The notes under the pieces: model-generated
What the model saw: only the letters and a program-made list of their open reading frames with translations
Told to the model about the DNA's origin: nothing
Database searches by the model: none
Origin: Alnus glutinosa
Lineage: Eukaryota; Streptophyta; Magnoliopsida; Fagales; Betulaceae
Direction of reading: 5' to 3'
DNA: 64,000 nt
NCBI RefSeq assembly: GCF_958979055.1
Contig: NC_084898.1
Span: forward strand, 4,749,001-4,813,000
Program-made: the position numbers and the translations under genes
Shown here: positions 48,078 through 63,666 of the stretch, one piece after another
How the letters are laid out: every line of letters begins with the position of its first letter
Numbering within the stretch: position 1 is the first letter of the stretch

Positions 48078-49840
48078 GGAATTGTTCGAGGAATAAATTC
48101 AAATTATGATGTGCTACAGTGCGCCTCTCTTTTTTTGCCACTTAGGAAATATCCTAAATTCTGAAAAGGGCATGTGCTAACGTGAGCTAGGTTGGAAACT
48201 GCGAGGAAGGTTCTGGTGCTGCAAAGTGTACCGTATGTATTTGACCTTGTTCGAGAAGTGTTAATCCTGTGGTTAGGGGATATATTTAGAACGGTGGCGA
48301 TTGGTGGATTTGGGTTTTTGAACGGTTGGCGAGCCAATCAGATTGTGGTGTTGGAGGGTTCAGTGTGTTGTGGGTAGTAGGTGATTAGTTTTTGGACTTG
48401 TAAGTTGTATGGAGCAGCTTCCTTAAGGATGCTCGGAGTGAAAGAAAATTTTTGGAGAAGCTTCCTAATCGGGTATGTTTAATAACTTTTACTTATTTAT
48501 TTATTTATTATTTATTATTTTTGGGTTTTAAAAAGTGTTTTTGATGTAAGAAGAGGGCTACGAGTAATGCTGAAATGAAGACTTGTGTCTGTTTTGTGTC
48601 TTCTCAAAATTGATGTAAATTTTAAAATTACCATTAGATTTGTGATGAACCACTATTATATTTTTATCCAATGGTAATCTTAAAAGCCATATTAATTTTT
48701 GGAGAATACAAGGGCGGCATGTGTCTTCATTCTAGCATTACTCGGAGTGTTGCACATACTCACAAGTATTCACTTTAATTGATCACTCCGTGACGTCACA
48801 GTGAAATTTGCTATTAGATGAAATAACAAATGAAAGTAAATGTATTATCTAATGGTGATTTTCACTATCACATTAGGGAGTAAACGCTTGGAAGTAAATA
48901 CTTAGGATCATGTGTAACATTTCTCCTAATGTAACAAAGAACATTTACACTTGGCTAGGTAAAGGTTTTTTTGGCCGGCCATGATGTAAATATGGATGAA
49001 AATGTAGCTTCAGATGACTTGCTACTTTAGCCCAAAATCGGTGAGCTGCTATAGTGTTCACCAAAGATAAAAGAAAAAAGTGTTTCTTGATTTCTGATAA
49101 GACATACACATGATTTATAAATATAGGTGTTTTGAAAATGAACAAATATTTAAATTGAGTAATAAAAGTTGATAGTTAAGAGAGAATGAGGTGTAAGTGT
49201 TTTGAGAAAATGGATAGCTAAAATAGAAAAGACAGTTTTAATAAAGAGAAACTCACCTTATTTATAAAAGTATTTTAATGTAATATAAAGAAAAAATGTA
49301 TTTTTTAGTAGGATTTATATTTGAAAATTGTTTTATATTTTAAATGTTTGTTAATGGTTTTTAGGGAAATTTTTTTTTTTTTTGGTTTTTAAAAAAAGAA
49401 AGTGAAATCAATTTCGATGAAGCTTTCATTTTGGACTTGCTTTATTGATAAACTTACTAATTCTTTTTCTTTTTCTCTGGCCATTTTTTTTTATCTTTAT
49501 TAATTGATACCAATAGAAAAAGATTTAAAAACAATTACATAATTATTATTTTCTTCTAGTAATTTTTCTTTTACCATTCTCACACAAATTAAAACCAAGT
49601 TTCAAGAAATTCAATATTATGCAACTTTAGAATTTCTCACACTATATTGGGCTTTCTAGTTGTGGGATTGCCGCTTGCTGGGACCCTAAACCTAAAACGA
49701 CGAGTCGTAGGATTTTAACGGTGAGAAATTTCTGAGTCGTTGGCTTTTATATTCTCTCCAAACGGTACAATTTCAACCGGCATTAGATACCGGTTCTTCT
49801 AACTCTCAACGGCCTAAAAAATTTGAAAAAATGACCGACA
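48078..49840. other. Intergenic
   Basis: No gene seen. Near 48560-48740 and again near 14600-14700 and 31500-31620 the same low-copy text occurs (AATGGTAATCTTAAAAGCCA-like), suggesting an old repeat. 49260-49620 is AT-rich. Confidence 0.5.
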
Positions 49841-49843
49841 TTC

Positions 49844-49850
49844 TATATAA
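49844..49850 (+). promoter_or_regulatory. TATA box ahead of a small ORF
   Basis: TATATAA in TTCTATATAAGTCCC context. Three AACGG motifs lie in the preceding 150 bases (near 49717, 49764 and 49807), the core of M-phase-specific activator (MSA) elements, although the flanking bases fit the MSA consensus only partly. Confidence 0.5.
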
Positions 49851-49994
49851 GTCCCACTCACCTCACATCTTTCTCTTCACTGCAAGAACCTCAAAGAATC
49901 ATAGACGTTTTCTTTCTTCGTTTTTCTCTTGGAGTGATGGAGGGTCCACTTCCTCTATACTACAAACCCATGAGTTGTGCCTTGTGGTCAATCA

Positions 49995-50279
49995 ATGAGA
50001 GGAGCATTGGGTTTATTTTGCAATCCCAAAAACAGAGACACCATGATGGCCATGGAGAAAAACTCAGTCGTTGCAGCTATTAAGCCGATGAGTGAAGACT
50101 CAAAAGGAAACAATGGCGAAAAGAGCCAACTTTCGTTGGAATTGTCACTTTGTTATGAGGCTGCCAAAACAAGTGATCATGAGATTAGTTATTCTTCTTA
50201 TGAAAGTAACGAGAAAGAACCCATCTTGTTTGATTTTTTGGCTACTATGGAGAATAATGATTTCGAAAAAAGAAGATAA
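49995..50279 (+). CDS. Small hypothetical protein (94 aa), uncertain
   Basis: The frame reads MRGALGLFCNPKNRD at the start and ends LATMENNDFEKRR. It is acidic and serine-rich, with no domain or membrane segment I recognise. A TATA box and a leader-like stretch (49851-49935) support transcription. The first ATG of the leader, at 49937, opens a different frame (MEGPLPLYYKPMSCALW) that stops after 47 codons, so either the true protein starts later, an intron is missing, or a frameshift has damaged the gene. The copia element sits 45 bases after the stop codon, presumably in the 3' UTR. Confidence 0.35.
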   Translation: MRGALGLFCNPKNRDTMMAMEKNSVVAAIKPMSEDSKGNNGEKSQLSLELSLCYEAAKTSDHEISYSSYESNEKEPILFDFLATMENNDFEKRR

Positions 50280-50328
50280 AATAAAAGGCAATAAAGCAAT
50301 TGACATATATATTTGGTGACGAAGTGGA

Positions 50329-50547
50329 TATTGAATCTCAAGCAACCAGCAGGAAACATGGAGCAGGAAACATGGAGCAGGAAACAGCCAACAGGAAACA
50401 TGGAGCCCAAACTTTTCCTGATATTTAGGCTCCACTTGTATAGTGTCTCCTTTACAGTCTTTCTCTCCTATTTATAAATATAGAACTGAGCAGACAAGCT
50501 CAAACAAGACAATTAATAAAATCTTCTCTTACATTGTCTTCGTTATA
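50329..50547 (+). repeat. 5' LTR (219 bp)
   Basis: Starts TATTGAATCTC and ends TTCGTTATA. It has an extra 14-base unit in its GGAAACATGGAGCA repeat array compared with the 3' LTR. A TATTTATAAATATAG stretch near 50469 is the likely promoter. Confidence 0.95.
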
Positions 50548-50560
50548 TGGTATCAGAGCC
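50548..50560 (+). promoter_or_regulatory. Primer-binding site for initiator Met tRNA
   Basis: TGGTATCAGAGCC begins directly after the 5' LTR. This is the standard plant copia primer site, complementary to the 3' end of initiator methionine tRNA. Confidence 0.93.
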
Positions 50561-51208
50561 TGAAAATCGACCAACGTCGTCTTCCTTTTTTTTTCCATCA
50601 CTCAAAATCTCCTCAAAATCTCCATTAAAATCCAAGACTGAAACTTCCTCGCCATAGATATATTCTGTGTTCAGTCTATTCTTCAAATCTGCACCTGCCA
50701 TATGCTTGTCTTCCTTTCTCATCAACCTTTTATCAAACACACGATACCCACCTCACCAAATTCTCTCTTCATTTTTTTTTTCTTTCCTGGACCTTCCGTC
50801 AAGCCACAGAACCAGTGAGCTTTCATCAGCTCTTCCTCAAAGACTCCTTTCTGAGTCTCTCGTATCTCAGTCTCATCTCTGAGTCTCAACTTTCTAGTTC
50901 TGCCTTCTTTCCATACCGTGGGGCCCACAACCACCAGCAACAAAACAAAAGCCCAAACAATCTCTGCCAGATCTCTTTTCTTTCTCTCTTTCACTTTACC
51001 TCCTTCTTTTCCTCTAGTTTGTCTGTTACTATTTAGTTTTTAATTTTCAAAGCTCCAGACCCATGCGCTTTAGCTTTGTTTAGCTTTGAGAATCTTCCTT
51101 TTGCCCCCCACTAGATTAGGCCTTATTTTTTTTTTATTTTTTTTTTTCTCTTTCTCGATTTAAAAAAAAAAAAAAAAAAAAGTCATTTTCTGTTCCTTTG
51201 CTTTTAAC
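50561..51208 (+). other. Copia leader region
   Basis: Non-coding, C- and T-rich leader between the primer-binding site and gag, with a long A-run (51163-51181) shortly before the gag ATG. It presumably contains packaging signals; none can be recognised. Confidence 0.6.
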
Positions 51209-52408
51209 ATGTCTACTGTTTCTAAAACCTCATCCTCCGCTCTTCCATACTCCCTTCCTCAGTCCCTAAACCCCAATCTCAAACTTACCCGTGACAACTA
51301 CACTTTATGGAGCACTTTGATTGTCCCCTATCTAGAAGGACAATCTCTTTTTGATTATGTCACCGGAGACACACCCTGCCCTCCTCAATATCTCCCGTCT
51401 GCCAGCAACACTGAATCATCTCTTCCAGTTCTCAATCCAGCATTCTCAGCATGGTACCAACAAGACAAACTCATCCTCAGCATGCTCCTCTCCACTCTCA
51501 GTGAGAGTACTTTGACTCATGTTGTTGGCCTCAAAACTTCTCATGAAGTTTGGAAAGCCTTGGAGCGCATGTTTGCCGCCCAATCCCAAGCTCGAGAAAT
51601 GCAATGCCGTTATCAACTTGCCACCTTAAAAAAAGGAGCTTCTTCCATCTCCGATTATTTTCAAAAAGCTCAAACTATTGCTCATACCCTTGCAGCTATT
51701 CATACTCCTCTCCGAGACTCTGAGTTAGTCTCCTATGTGTTAGCAGGTCTTGGCTCTGACTATGATCCTCTCATCACCTCTATTACCACCCGCATTGATC
51801 CTGTCTCTCTTGAAGAACTCTATGGCCATTTACTCACCCATGAGCAACGCCTTGACCATGCAACCTCCACTACTGATCTTGCTGTTTCAAGTGTTAACAT
51901 TGCTCAAAAGAACAATTTCACCACTGGACGTCCTCCATGCCCATTTTCTGCTTCTTCAAGACAACAAACTGTCCCTTCTTTCTTCAACCGTGGTCGTGGA
52001 CGCCGGGGTCGTGGTCGTGGCTCCTTCAATCATTATTCCTCTCCTCGACCGACCTGCCAAGTCTGCCTCAAACCTGGCCACACAGCTGCTAGGTGTTACC
52101 ATCGATTTGACCATGCCTATCAAGTTGAACCTGCCCCTCCATCTGTTTATTACACTGCTTCTTCTGCTCCATCTGATGTAAACTGGTATCCCGACACTGG
52201 TTCTACACATCATCTCACTCATGATCTGTCCAACCTCACCATCCGTGCTGATAAATATCATGGTCCTCACCAAATTTGCGTCGGAAATGGTCAAGGTTTG
52301 CCCATCTCTCATACTGGTCTCTCTTCCCTATCTACTCCTACTCGTGTCTTTAAATTATCTCAGCTTCTCCATGTACCCCAAATTCAAAAAAAATCTTATC
52401 TCTGTTAA
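51209..52408 (+). CDS. Copia gag and protease part of the polyprotein
   Basis: The 399-aa frame begins MSTVSKTSSS and includes the UBN2-like gag core (LTRDNYTLWSTLIVPYL, SMLLSTLSESTLTHVVG, YQLATLKKG). An arginine/glycine-rich stretch is followed by a CCHC zinc knuckle (C283, C286, H291, C296) that binds RNA. The aspartic protease active site DTG is at 329-331. The frame terminates early because of an eight-A run at 52386-52393; the polyprotein continues in the +1-shifted frame at about 52392. Whether the extra base is genomic or a sequencing slip cannot be told here. Confidence 0.92.
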   Translation: MSTVSKTSSSALPYSLPQSLNPNLKLTRDNYTLWSTLIVPYLEGQSLFDYVTGDTPCPPQYLPSASNTESSLPVLNPAFSAWYQQDKLILSMLLSTLSESTLTHVVGLKTSHEVWKALERMFAAQSQAREMQCRYQLATLKKGASSISDYFQKAQTIAHTLAAIHTPLRDSELVSYVLAGLGSDYDPLITSITTRIDPVSLEELYGHLLTHEQRLDHATSTTDLAVSSVNIAQKNNFTTGRPPCPFSASSRQQTVPSFFNRGRGRRGRGRGSFNHYSSPRPTCQVCLKPGHTAARCYHRFDHAYQVEPAPPSVYYTASSAPSDVNWYPDTGSTHHLTHDLSNLTIRADKYHGPHQICVGNGQGLPISHTGLSSLSTPTRVFKLSQLLHVPQIQKKSYLC

Positions 52409-55400
52409 CAAGTTTACTCGTGACAATCAAGTGTTTATTGAATTTCATCCCACTTTTTTTTGTGTCAAGGATCTATACACGGGGACCTTGCTTCTCAAAG
52501 GGCCGAGTAAGGATGGCCTCTACCTTTGGCCTGCTTCTCCCTCGTTGCGTCGCTCTCCTGTTGCCTTCGTCGGAGAACGAGTCTCTCTTCATCAATGGCA
52601 TTATCGCCTTGGTCACCCTGCTTCTCCTGTGGTTCAGCGCATTTTGTCTAGGACTGGCCTTCCTATCGCTCCCACCAAGCAATCCTTTGTATGCCCTGCA
52701 TGTCAACAAGGCAAATTGCACAAGTTACATTTTGGTTTAACTTTCTCTGTCTCCAAGCATCCTCTTGATCTTATGTTTCTCGATGTTTGGGGTCCCGCTC
52801 CTGTTGTTTCATCCAATGGTCACCGTTACTTTCTTAGTGTGGTTGATGATTTCAGTAAATATATTTGGCTCTTTCCTATGACATGCAAGTCTGATGCTAC
52901 TTCTGTCTTTATCAATTTCAAACGCATTGTTGAAAATTTCTTCTCCCGCTCCATTAAAAGCATCCAAACCGACGGTGGGGGAGAGTTTATCCCTCTCCAA
53001 CGTTTTCTCCACACTGCTGGCATCTCTTACCGTCAAACCTGTCCTCACACTCACCATCAAAACGGTAGTGTTGAGCGCCGCCATCGCCATATTGTCGACA
53101 CCGGGCTCACCTTACTTGCCCATTCCAACGTTCCCTTTAAGTATTGGGACGATGCCTTTGACACTGCATGCTATTTAATCAACTGTCTCCCTTCTCTGAC
53201 ACGTCCAAAATCACCATTTGAGCTTCTCTTCAACAAACTCCCAGATTACACCTTTCTCAAAACTTTCGGATGTGAATGTTGGCCTTATCTCCGTCCCTAC
53301 AACTCTCACAAGTTCTCCTATCGTTCTAAGTCCTGCCTTTTCTTAGGCTACAGCAAACCTCACCTTGGATACAAATGTTTGGATTTGTCCACTGGACGAT
53401 TGTACATTGCTCGCCATGTAATTTTCAATGAACAAGTCTTTCCGTTCAAATCTCTCTTAGGTCCTCCTCCTTCCTCTGCCCCCCTGCCAGCCCATCCTTT
53501 ACCTACCAACATGCGTCTCTCCTCCCCTGCTATATCACCCTCTGTACCTCCTCCATCCTCAAATTCAGATGCCTCTCCTTTGGCCTCTATGCGCCTCTCC
53601 TCCCCTGCTATATCACCCTCTGTACCTCCTCCATCCTCAAATTCAGATGCCTCTCCTTTGGCCTCTTCTTCTCTTGATTTTTCCTCTCATTCCTCTACTG
53701 CTCCCACGCCTCCTGCACCTTCCCCTGCTCGTGCTCATCCCATGATTACTCGTGCCCAGTCCAACATACACAAACCACGTCAGTTCAATGATGGTACTGT
53801 CCGGTACCCTCTCCCACGGGCTCTCACTACTTCTCTTGTCTCTACTAACCCTGATCCCACTTGTTTCTCTCAAGCTGTTAAACAGGAAGTCTGGCGTACT
53901 GCTATGGCCGAGGAATTCCATGCTCTCCTCAAGAATGGAACTTGGACTCTTGTTCCTTCCCAGCCCTCCATGAATATTGTGGGCTGCAAATGGGTTTTCA
54001 GAACTAAGCGCAAAGTTGATGGCAGCATTGATCGGTATAAGGCTCGCTTAGTTGCTAAAGGCTTCCACCAACAATCCGGCATTGACTACACTGAAACTTA
54101 TAGTCCAGTCATCAAGCCTATTACTATCCGGACTGTTCTTTCTCTTGCTGTCTCTTATGGGTGGCCTCTCAAGCAAATTGATGTGAGTAATGCTTTCCTC
54201 CATGATTCCTTATCTGAAAAAGTTTATATGGCCCAACCCCCTGGCTTTGTCCATCCGCAGTACCCCTCGGCTGTCTGTCTTCTCAAAAAGGCTCTCTATG
54301 GCCTCAAACAAGCCCCTCGTGCATGGTTCTCTCGACTCAGCTCCCACCTCTTGGAATTTGGTTTCTCTGTCTCCTCAGCTGATAGTTCCTTGTTCTTATT
54401 CAAATCTGCTCATGTCCAACTCATGGTCCTTGTATATGTAGATGACCTCATTCTCACTGGCTCTTCCTCTGCGGCCTTAGATGATCTCCTCCACTCTCTC
54501 TCGGCTGCCTTTCCTGTCAAAGACCTTAGGCCCTTAAGTTACTTCCTTGGCGTGGAAGTCACTCAATGTGCTGCTGGCCTCCACCTCTCTCAGCATCGTT
54601 ACATCACTGATCTTCTGCATAAAACTAATATGGCACTAGCCAAGCCCCTTACTTCTCCTATGGCAGCTTCCGCCTCTCTTAGCAAATTTACTGGGATCAC
54701 CTTGACCGATGCTACATTATATCGAAGCACTGTTGGAGCCCTTCAGTATTTAGCCATAACACGTCCTGATATTGCCTTTGCCGTCAACAAATGTTCTCAG
54801 TTCATGCATGATCCCAGAGATGTTCACTGGACTGCTGTGAAACGCATTCTTCGATATCTAAAACACACAATAACCCATGGTCTTCTCATTCAACCCTGTC
54901 ATAATTTTCAGCTTGTTGCCTTTTCCGATGTCGACTGGGCTGGCTGCCCTGATGACCGTAAATCCACTTCTGGATTTTGCACATTCCTCGGTCCTAATCT
55001 CCTCTCTTGGCACTCCAAGAAGTAGCCTACCGTTTCCCGTTCAAGCACTGAAGCTGAGTATAAGGCCCTTGCTAATGCTACTGCCGAATTGACCTGGTTG
55101 CAATCTTTGCTCAAAGAACTGGGTGTCTTCTTAACCTCTGCTCCTGTTCTATTCTGTGACAACATTGGTGCCACCTACTTGTCCTCTAATCCGGTCTTTC
55201 ATGCTCGAACTAAACACATCGAAATTGATTACCATTTTGTTCGGGACCGTGTAGCCCTCAAAACTCTCATTGTTAAATTTCTCTCTAGCAAAGACCAATT
55301 AGCTGACATCCTCACCAAACCACTTACCTCTGCTCGATTTGCTCTTCTTCGGGCCAATCTAAACGTCTGTCCCAATCCGTTCAGATTGCGGGGGTGTATT

Positions 55401-55474
55401 GAATCTCAAGCAACCAGCAGGAAACATGGAGCAGGAAACAGCCAACAGGAAACATGGAGCCCAAACTTTTCCTG
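52392..55474 (+). pseudogene. Copia integrase, reverse transcriptase and RNase H, broken
   Basis: After the frameshift the frame continues with the integrase zinc finger (HQWHYRLGH and CPACQQGK) and the integrase core, whose catalytic acids lie in DVWGP, QTDGGGEF and NGSVERRHR. A proline/serine linker carries a 78-base tandem duplication. Reverse transcriptase follows (KWVFRTKRKVDGS, and YVDD at 54435-54446). RNase H begins [17 protein letters not shown] and is interrupted by TAG at 55023-55025 just after LLSWHSKK. The remainder ([42 protein letters not shown]) is intact and ends by running into the 3' LTR. Family knowledge: these enzymes copy the element RNA to DNA and insert it. With a stop in RNase H this copy cannot make a full polyprotein. 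Confidence 0.93.
53511..53666 (+). repeat. 78-bp tandem duplication in the copia linker
   Basis: Two adjacent 78-base units (53511-53588 and 53589-53666) encode the same 26 residues, starting MRLSSPAISPSVPPPSSNSD. They differ by a silent T/C change. The duplication keeps the frame and lengthens the flexible region between integrase and reverse transcriptase. Confidence 0.95.
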
Positions 55475-55601
55475 ATATTTAGGCTCCACTTGTATAGTGT
55501 CTCCTTTACAGTCTTTCTCTCCTATGTATAAATATAGAACTGAGCAGACAAGCTCAAACAAGACAATTAATAAAATCTTCTCTTACATTGTCTTCGTTAT
55601 A
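55397..55601 (+). repeat. 3' LTR (205 bp)
   Basis: Preceded by the purine-rich stretch TTGCGGGGGTG, the expected polypurine tract. Identical to the 5' LTR except for one T/G change in the TATA-like region and lack of one 14-base unit. Confidence 0.95.
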
Positions 55602-55606
55602 GTGGA

Positions 55607-56830
55607 AACTCTTTGAACTCAAAGAGAAAAACCACTCCGGAATAGCCAACCCAGCAAATTATTAATAATGAAGAATCCGAGATCATAAGATGTTAATACT
55701 CATAAAACCTTTATAGTTGTTACACTCTTGAATTATAACTAGTGAACCACTTTTATGCTTCTTTCCTAGAACTTCTAGAGAGTTCTTCTTCTTGATCTCC
55801 TTAACTGGAACTCCGGTGGGCTTCAATTGTTCAAGGTTGATGGTTAAAAAATAATCAAAACTCTAATAAAGATTTAACATTAACACTTCAAGTCTAAAAC
55901 CCTCTCTTAGTACACAGAATTTCAAAGTAGAATTCTTAACAAACTTCTGCCTAGAAACCTCTTTAAATAGACTACAGAAAACTTAGGACAAAGTCAATAA
56001 CAGATTTGTAGGCATCGACGTCTGGACACATCACCCAAAACAAGGACTTTCTGTAAAACCTGTCCAGACATGGTTAACAGCCGTCCGGACAGGAAAGACT
56101 AAGGAACTCTCAGGAGAACCTGTCTGGACACACAAAGTCTTGGTCGGGCTTCTAGCAATTCGGACAAAGCTTCTAGCTGTCCGGACAGGAAGTACCTTCA
56201 AATGTCTCTAGAAGAACTGTCCGGACAAATTCATAGGATGTCCAGACACCAAAGTTAAAAATGCCTTCTTTTAGTAAAACCTTTATATTGAACTCAGACT
56301 TGAGATTTACAACAAAAAATGTTTTGACATTGAATTAGCCAATATTAAAGCCTAACAAAGTACCTCTTTGGCAATTTAGTGATAAAACTGTATTACAACA
56401 AAAAGCTCAAGTTAAGAACTAAAAACCCAAAAACTAAGATGAAGATCTGAGTCTAACCTATTCTCTAAAACATGAACAAACCATTAAACATATAGAGATT
56501 TGAAGTACTAAAAATCTGATTAACATAAAGATGAGTAATTGAATATGTATCAAATGAACAATTATCACAACTATGTTAATCAATCACAACAACAAAACAA
56601 ATAGTACTCCATACTCCTCCCTTTATCAGGGACATCAAACTAAACTCAAACCTCCTCCTCATCTTTGTCACGAAATGACAAAGGATGTCAAAAGAAAGAC
56701 CAAACACATTGTCCAACAACTACAACTAAGACTCACTATCCTATAATCTCAACCAAGATCATGAACAATGTACAGCAACATGAATGAAATGCAAGACCAT
56801 AAGCAAAAGAATATGAGATTCTTCCCCTCA
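55607..56830 (-). mobile_element. Possible minus-strand LTR retrotransposon remnant
   Basis: Near 56015-56260 the 10-base palindrome TGTCCGGACA and one- or two-base variants occur about eight times. Near 56630-56700, read on the minus strand, CATCCTTTGTCATTTCGTGACAAAG is followed by GATAAAGGGAGGAG, resembling the non-coding stretch and polypurine tract that precede the 3' LTR in some plant copia elements. No protein motif survives. Assignment is tentative. Confidence 0.35.
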
Positions 56831-57187
56831 GGGTTTTTCAATTTTTTTTTTTTAAATTTCGTTTTTTTTATATTTTTTTTAACAAATTATTTTTAGTATT
56901 TAAATTATTTTAATAATTTTTATAATTTTATGAAGGATATTTTTGTCATTGGGGGAACATTTATATTTTTTGATAGTTTAGGAGGACATTAAGACAATTA
57001 GTAGTTTGAGGAGCGCATTGGCAATTGGTGGTAGTTCGAGGGGAGTATGTGTACCTTTTTTCATATAATTACGACACCTATGTTGTAGTTTTTTAAGGGT
57101 TCAGATTTAATTATACTTTTTCTTTATTTTTCAAAGAAAATTTGAAATTAAATCTAGACTATTTAAAAGGATACATCAGTGCTGGAA

Positions 57188-57222
<35 letters not shown>

Positions 57223-59180
57223 TCATTACAACATCTAAGCCTATTCCTATTACAATTGAAACTCTTAAAAATCACTTATAAATCATTATCTCATATGATA
57301 AGAAACTAATATAGGAGTTGACACTCATAAGCATTGTTGGGAAAATAAATCACATGACCTCACTCAAATAGCACACTCCGTGAATAATAACTTCCACTAC
57401 ATGAAAAATAATTGCATTATTAATCAGACAACTACAGCCGCCATGTGGCAAGCATCCAAAGGCCAGAAGCCCCTCACCTTAAAAATGGCCACTTTCTTCA
57501 AAAATAAGGAGGATGTTCACATGCTCTCTCTCTCTCTAAACTCTTTTTCTATTCATATACTTTGTCAAATAATGTACTGACATAAGCACCGGAAGCTCCT
57601 ACGATCACTAGGGGCTAGTAATTTTCGGTGATTCTTTTTCTCGTCTTGCAGGAGCCCAGTCATAAGTACTCCCGTTCAAAAAATTGCTTAAACAAATTAT
57701 CTTCACAATCCACAAACTCTATATATACCGATAGTCTATCCATTCAATTTTAAAATAACTTTTTGAGAGGGTCGCAAAGACACTTCCAAAAAGAAGTAGA
57801 GATATCAAAGAACACAAGAATACATTGAGAATAATCAGAAACTTTGTATTGATGAGAAATAAAGTGGAGTGGTTGAGATTGGAGAATATGATTATCATAT
57901 TTGCTTAGACTAAAATATCATGGGGGGTTGTGAGTTGACTCAGTTGTTTAAGGAGACTGGTAATATAATATTGAAATGAAGACCAAGTAAATGGTTGTTT
58001 CAAGAGCCGTGGGATAGTCAAAATTAAGGAGATAATTTATTTATTTATTGACAGAAAATTAAATGAAATCAATATTTTTTGACCAGTCATTTGGTAAAAA
58101 GATTGTTATCTCATTCAGACTTCCAAAGGGGTTGCCTTCCACGCATATTAGGTTAGAAAATTCACCCATTGTGGACCCCTTTTTTCTTTTTCTTTTTCAT
58201 ATTAATTAATTGGGCCTCTAAGGCTATATTATACCCTTTAATATTGTAGCTTGAAGGTATTTATTATGCATATCATATTTATTAACTTACCTTTTTCATA
58301 ACAATTGGTTTGTGACTCTCAATTTTGCTTTATTAAATGAAGATTTTTTTTGAAATTCAAAAACATTATCCTATCTAATTTACCATGATAGTTCAAAGAT
58401 AGTTATTGCCGAAACCATATCGTATCAATTTTTTACTTAATCGTTTTACTAATTATAAATTGACATATCAATTTGTAAAAAACCTTATAATGTAAGCATA
58501 TGACCTGATGAACAATAATCTTTTCTATTTTACTTGAAATGAAAAAGAATTATTTCACGGTTAAAATTTAATATTGTTGTATTTGATGATGTAAATGATG
58601 TCAAGTTATTTAAATATTTGAATAATATCTCAACATATTAATCATGTGATATTACTTGCCGTTAGATATAATAATGTTGTTATTAGTTCGAATCTCTCCT
58701 CCCTTCTTATTTAGACATGTAAAAATAAAAAATAAAAAATTAACAAAGTTAAATCTTAATTACGAAATAATCTCTATTTCCCCCTTAAACCAAGAGGATG
58801 CTATTCCGGAATTGGGACGGTGTTTCTAGACAGCTGCAGCATGGTCTCTCTCTCATTCATTGCGTGACAATTTGCAATGATATAGCCTTACATTTATTTA
58901 TTTGATATTACTACAATATTTTATTCAAAAATGTCTCATTCACTTCACGGATTTTCAGACCGTTTTCAGATGAAAAGCTTGGGGAAAAAGAGGAACTTTG
59001 TGTTGATGCAGTGGATTCACACTTTGCCAAATTTTAGCCACCAAAATACTGAAAGGTCCACAACCCATTAGTGGGTTTTTGGAGACAAAAAGAAACAATA
59101 AGAAAACAAAGGAAGAAAAATATTTGAGGAGCTTCATGTGTGGGTGCTGACTGCTGATCTTTGAACTTTGAACTTTGGAA
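56831..59180. other. Intergenic and MAP kinase gene upstream region
   Basis: 56831-57060 repeats the transposon end also seen near 40030 and 41405. A TA run lies near 57192-57219. 57560-57660 contains CACCGGAAGCTCCTACGATC-like text that I suspect is LTR-derived. The rest is AT-rich; no gene. The MAP kinase promoter and leader should lie within about 58800-59180, but no clear TATA box was found. Confidence 0.45.

Positions 59181-63666
<4,486 letters not shown>

Larger units (their letters stand above)
50329..55601 (+). mobile_element. Ty1/copia retrotransposon, full length, recent, defective
   Basis: Two LTRs flank a 5-kb interior with a primer-binding site, gag, protease, integrase, reverse transcriptase and RNase H in copia order. 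GTGGA flanks the element exactly on both sides (50324-50328 and 55602-55606). The LTRs differ by one substitution and one 14-base indel, so insertion is recent. The LTR ends are TA...TA rather than TG...CA. One frameshift and one nonsense codon break the polyprotein. Confidence 0.95.

Noticed and set aside
57380-57580. 66-codon plus-strand frame
   Set aside because: No family match, no promoter signal and no codon pattern; it is likely a chance frame.
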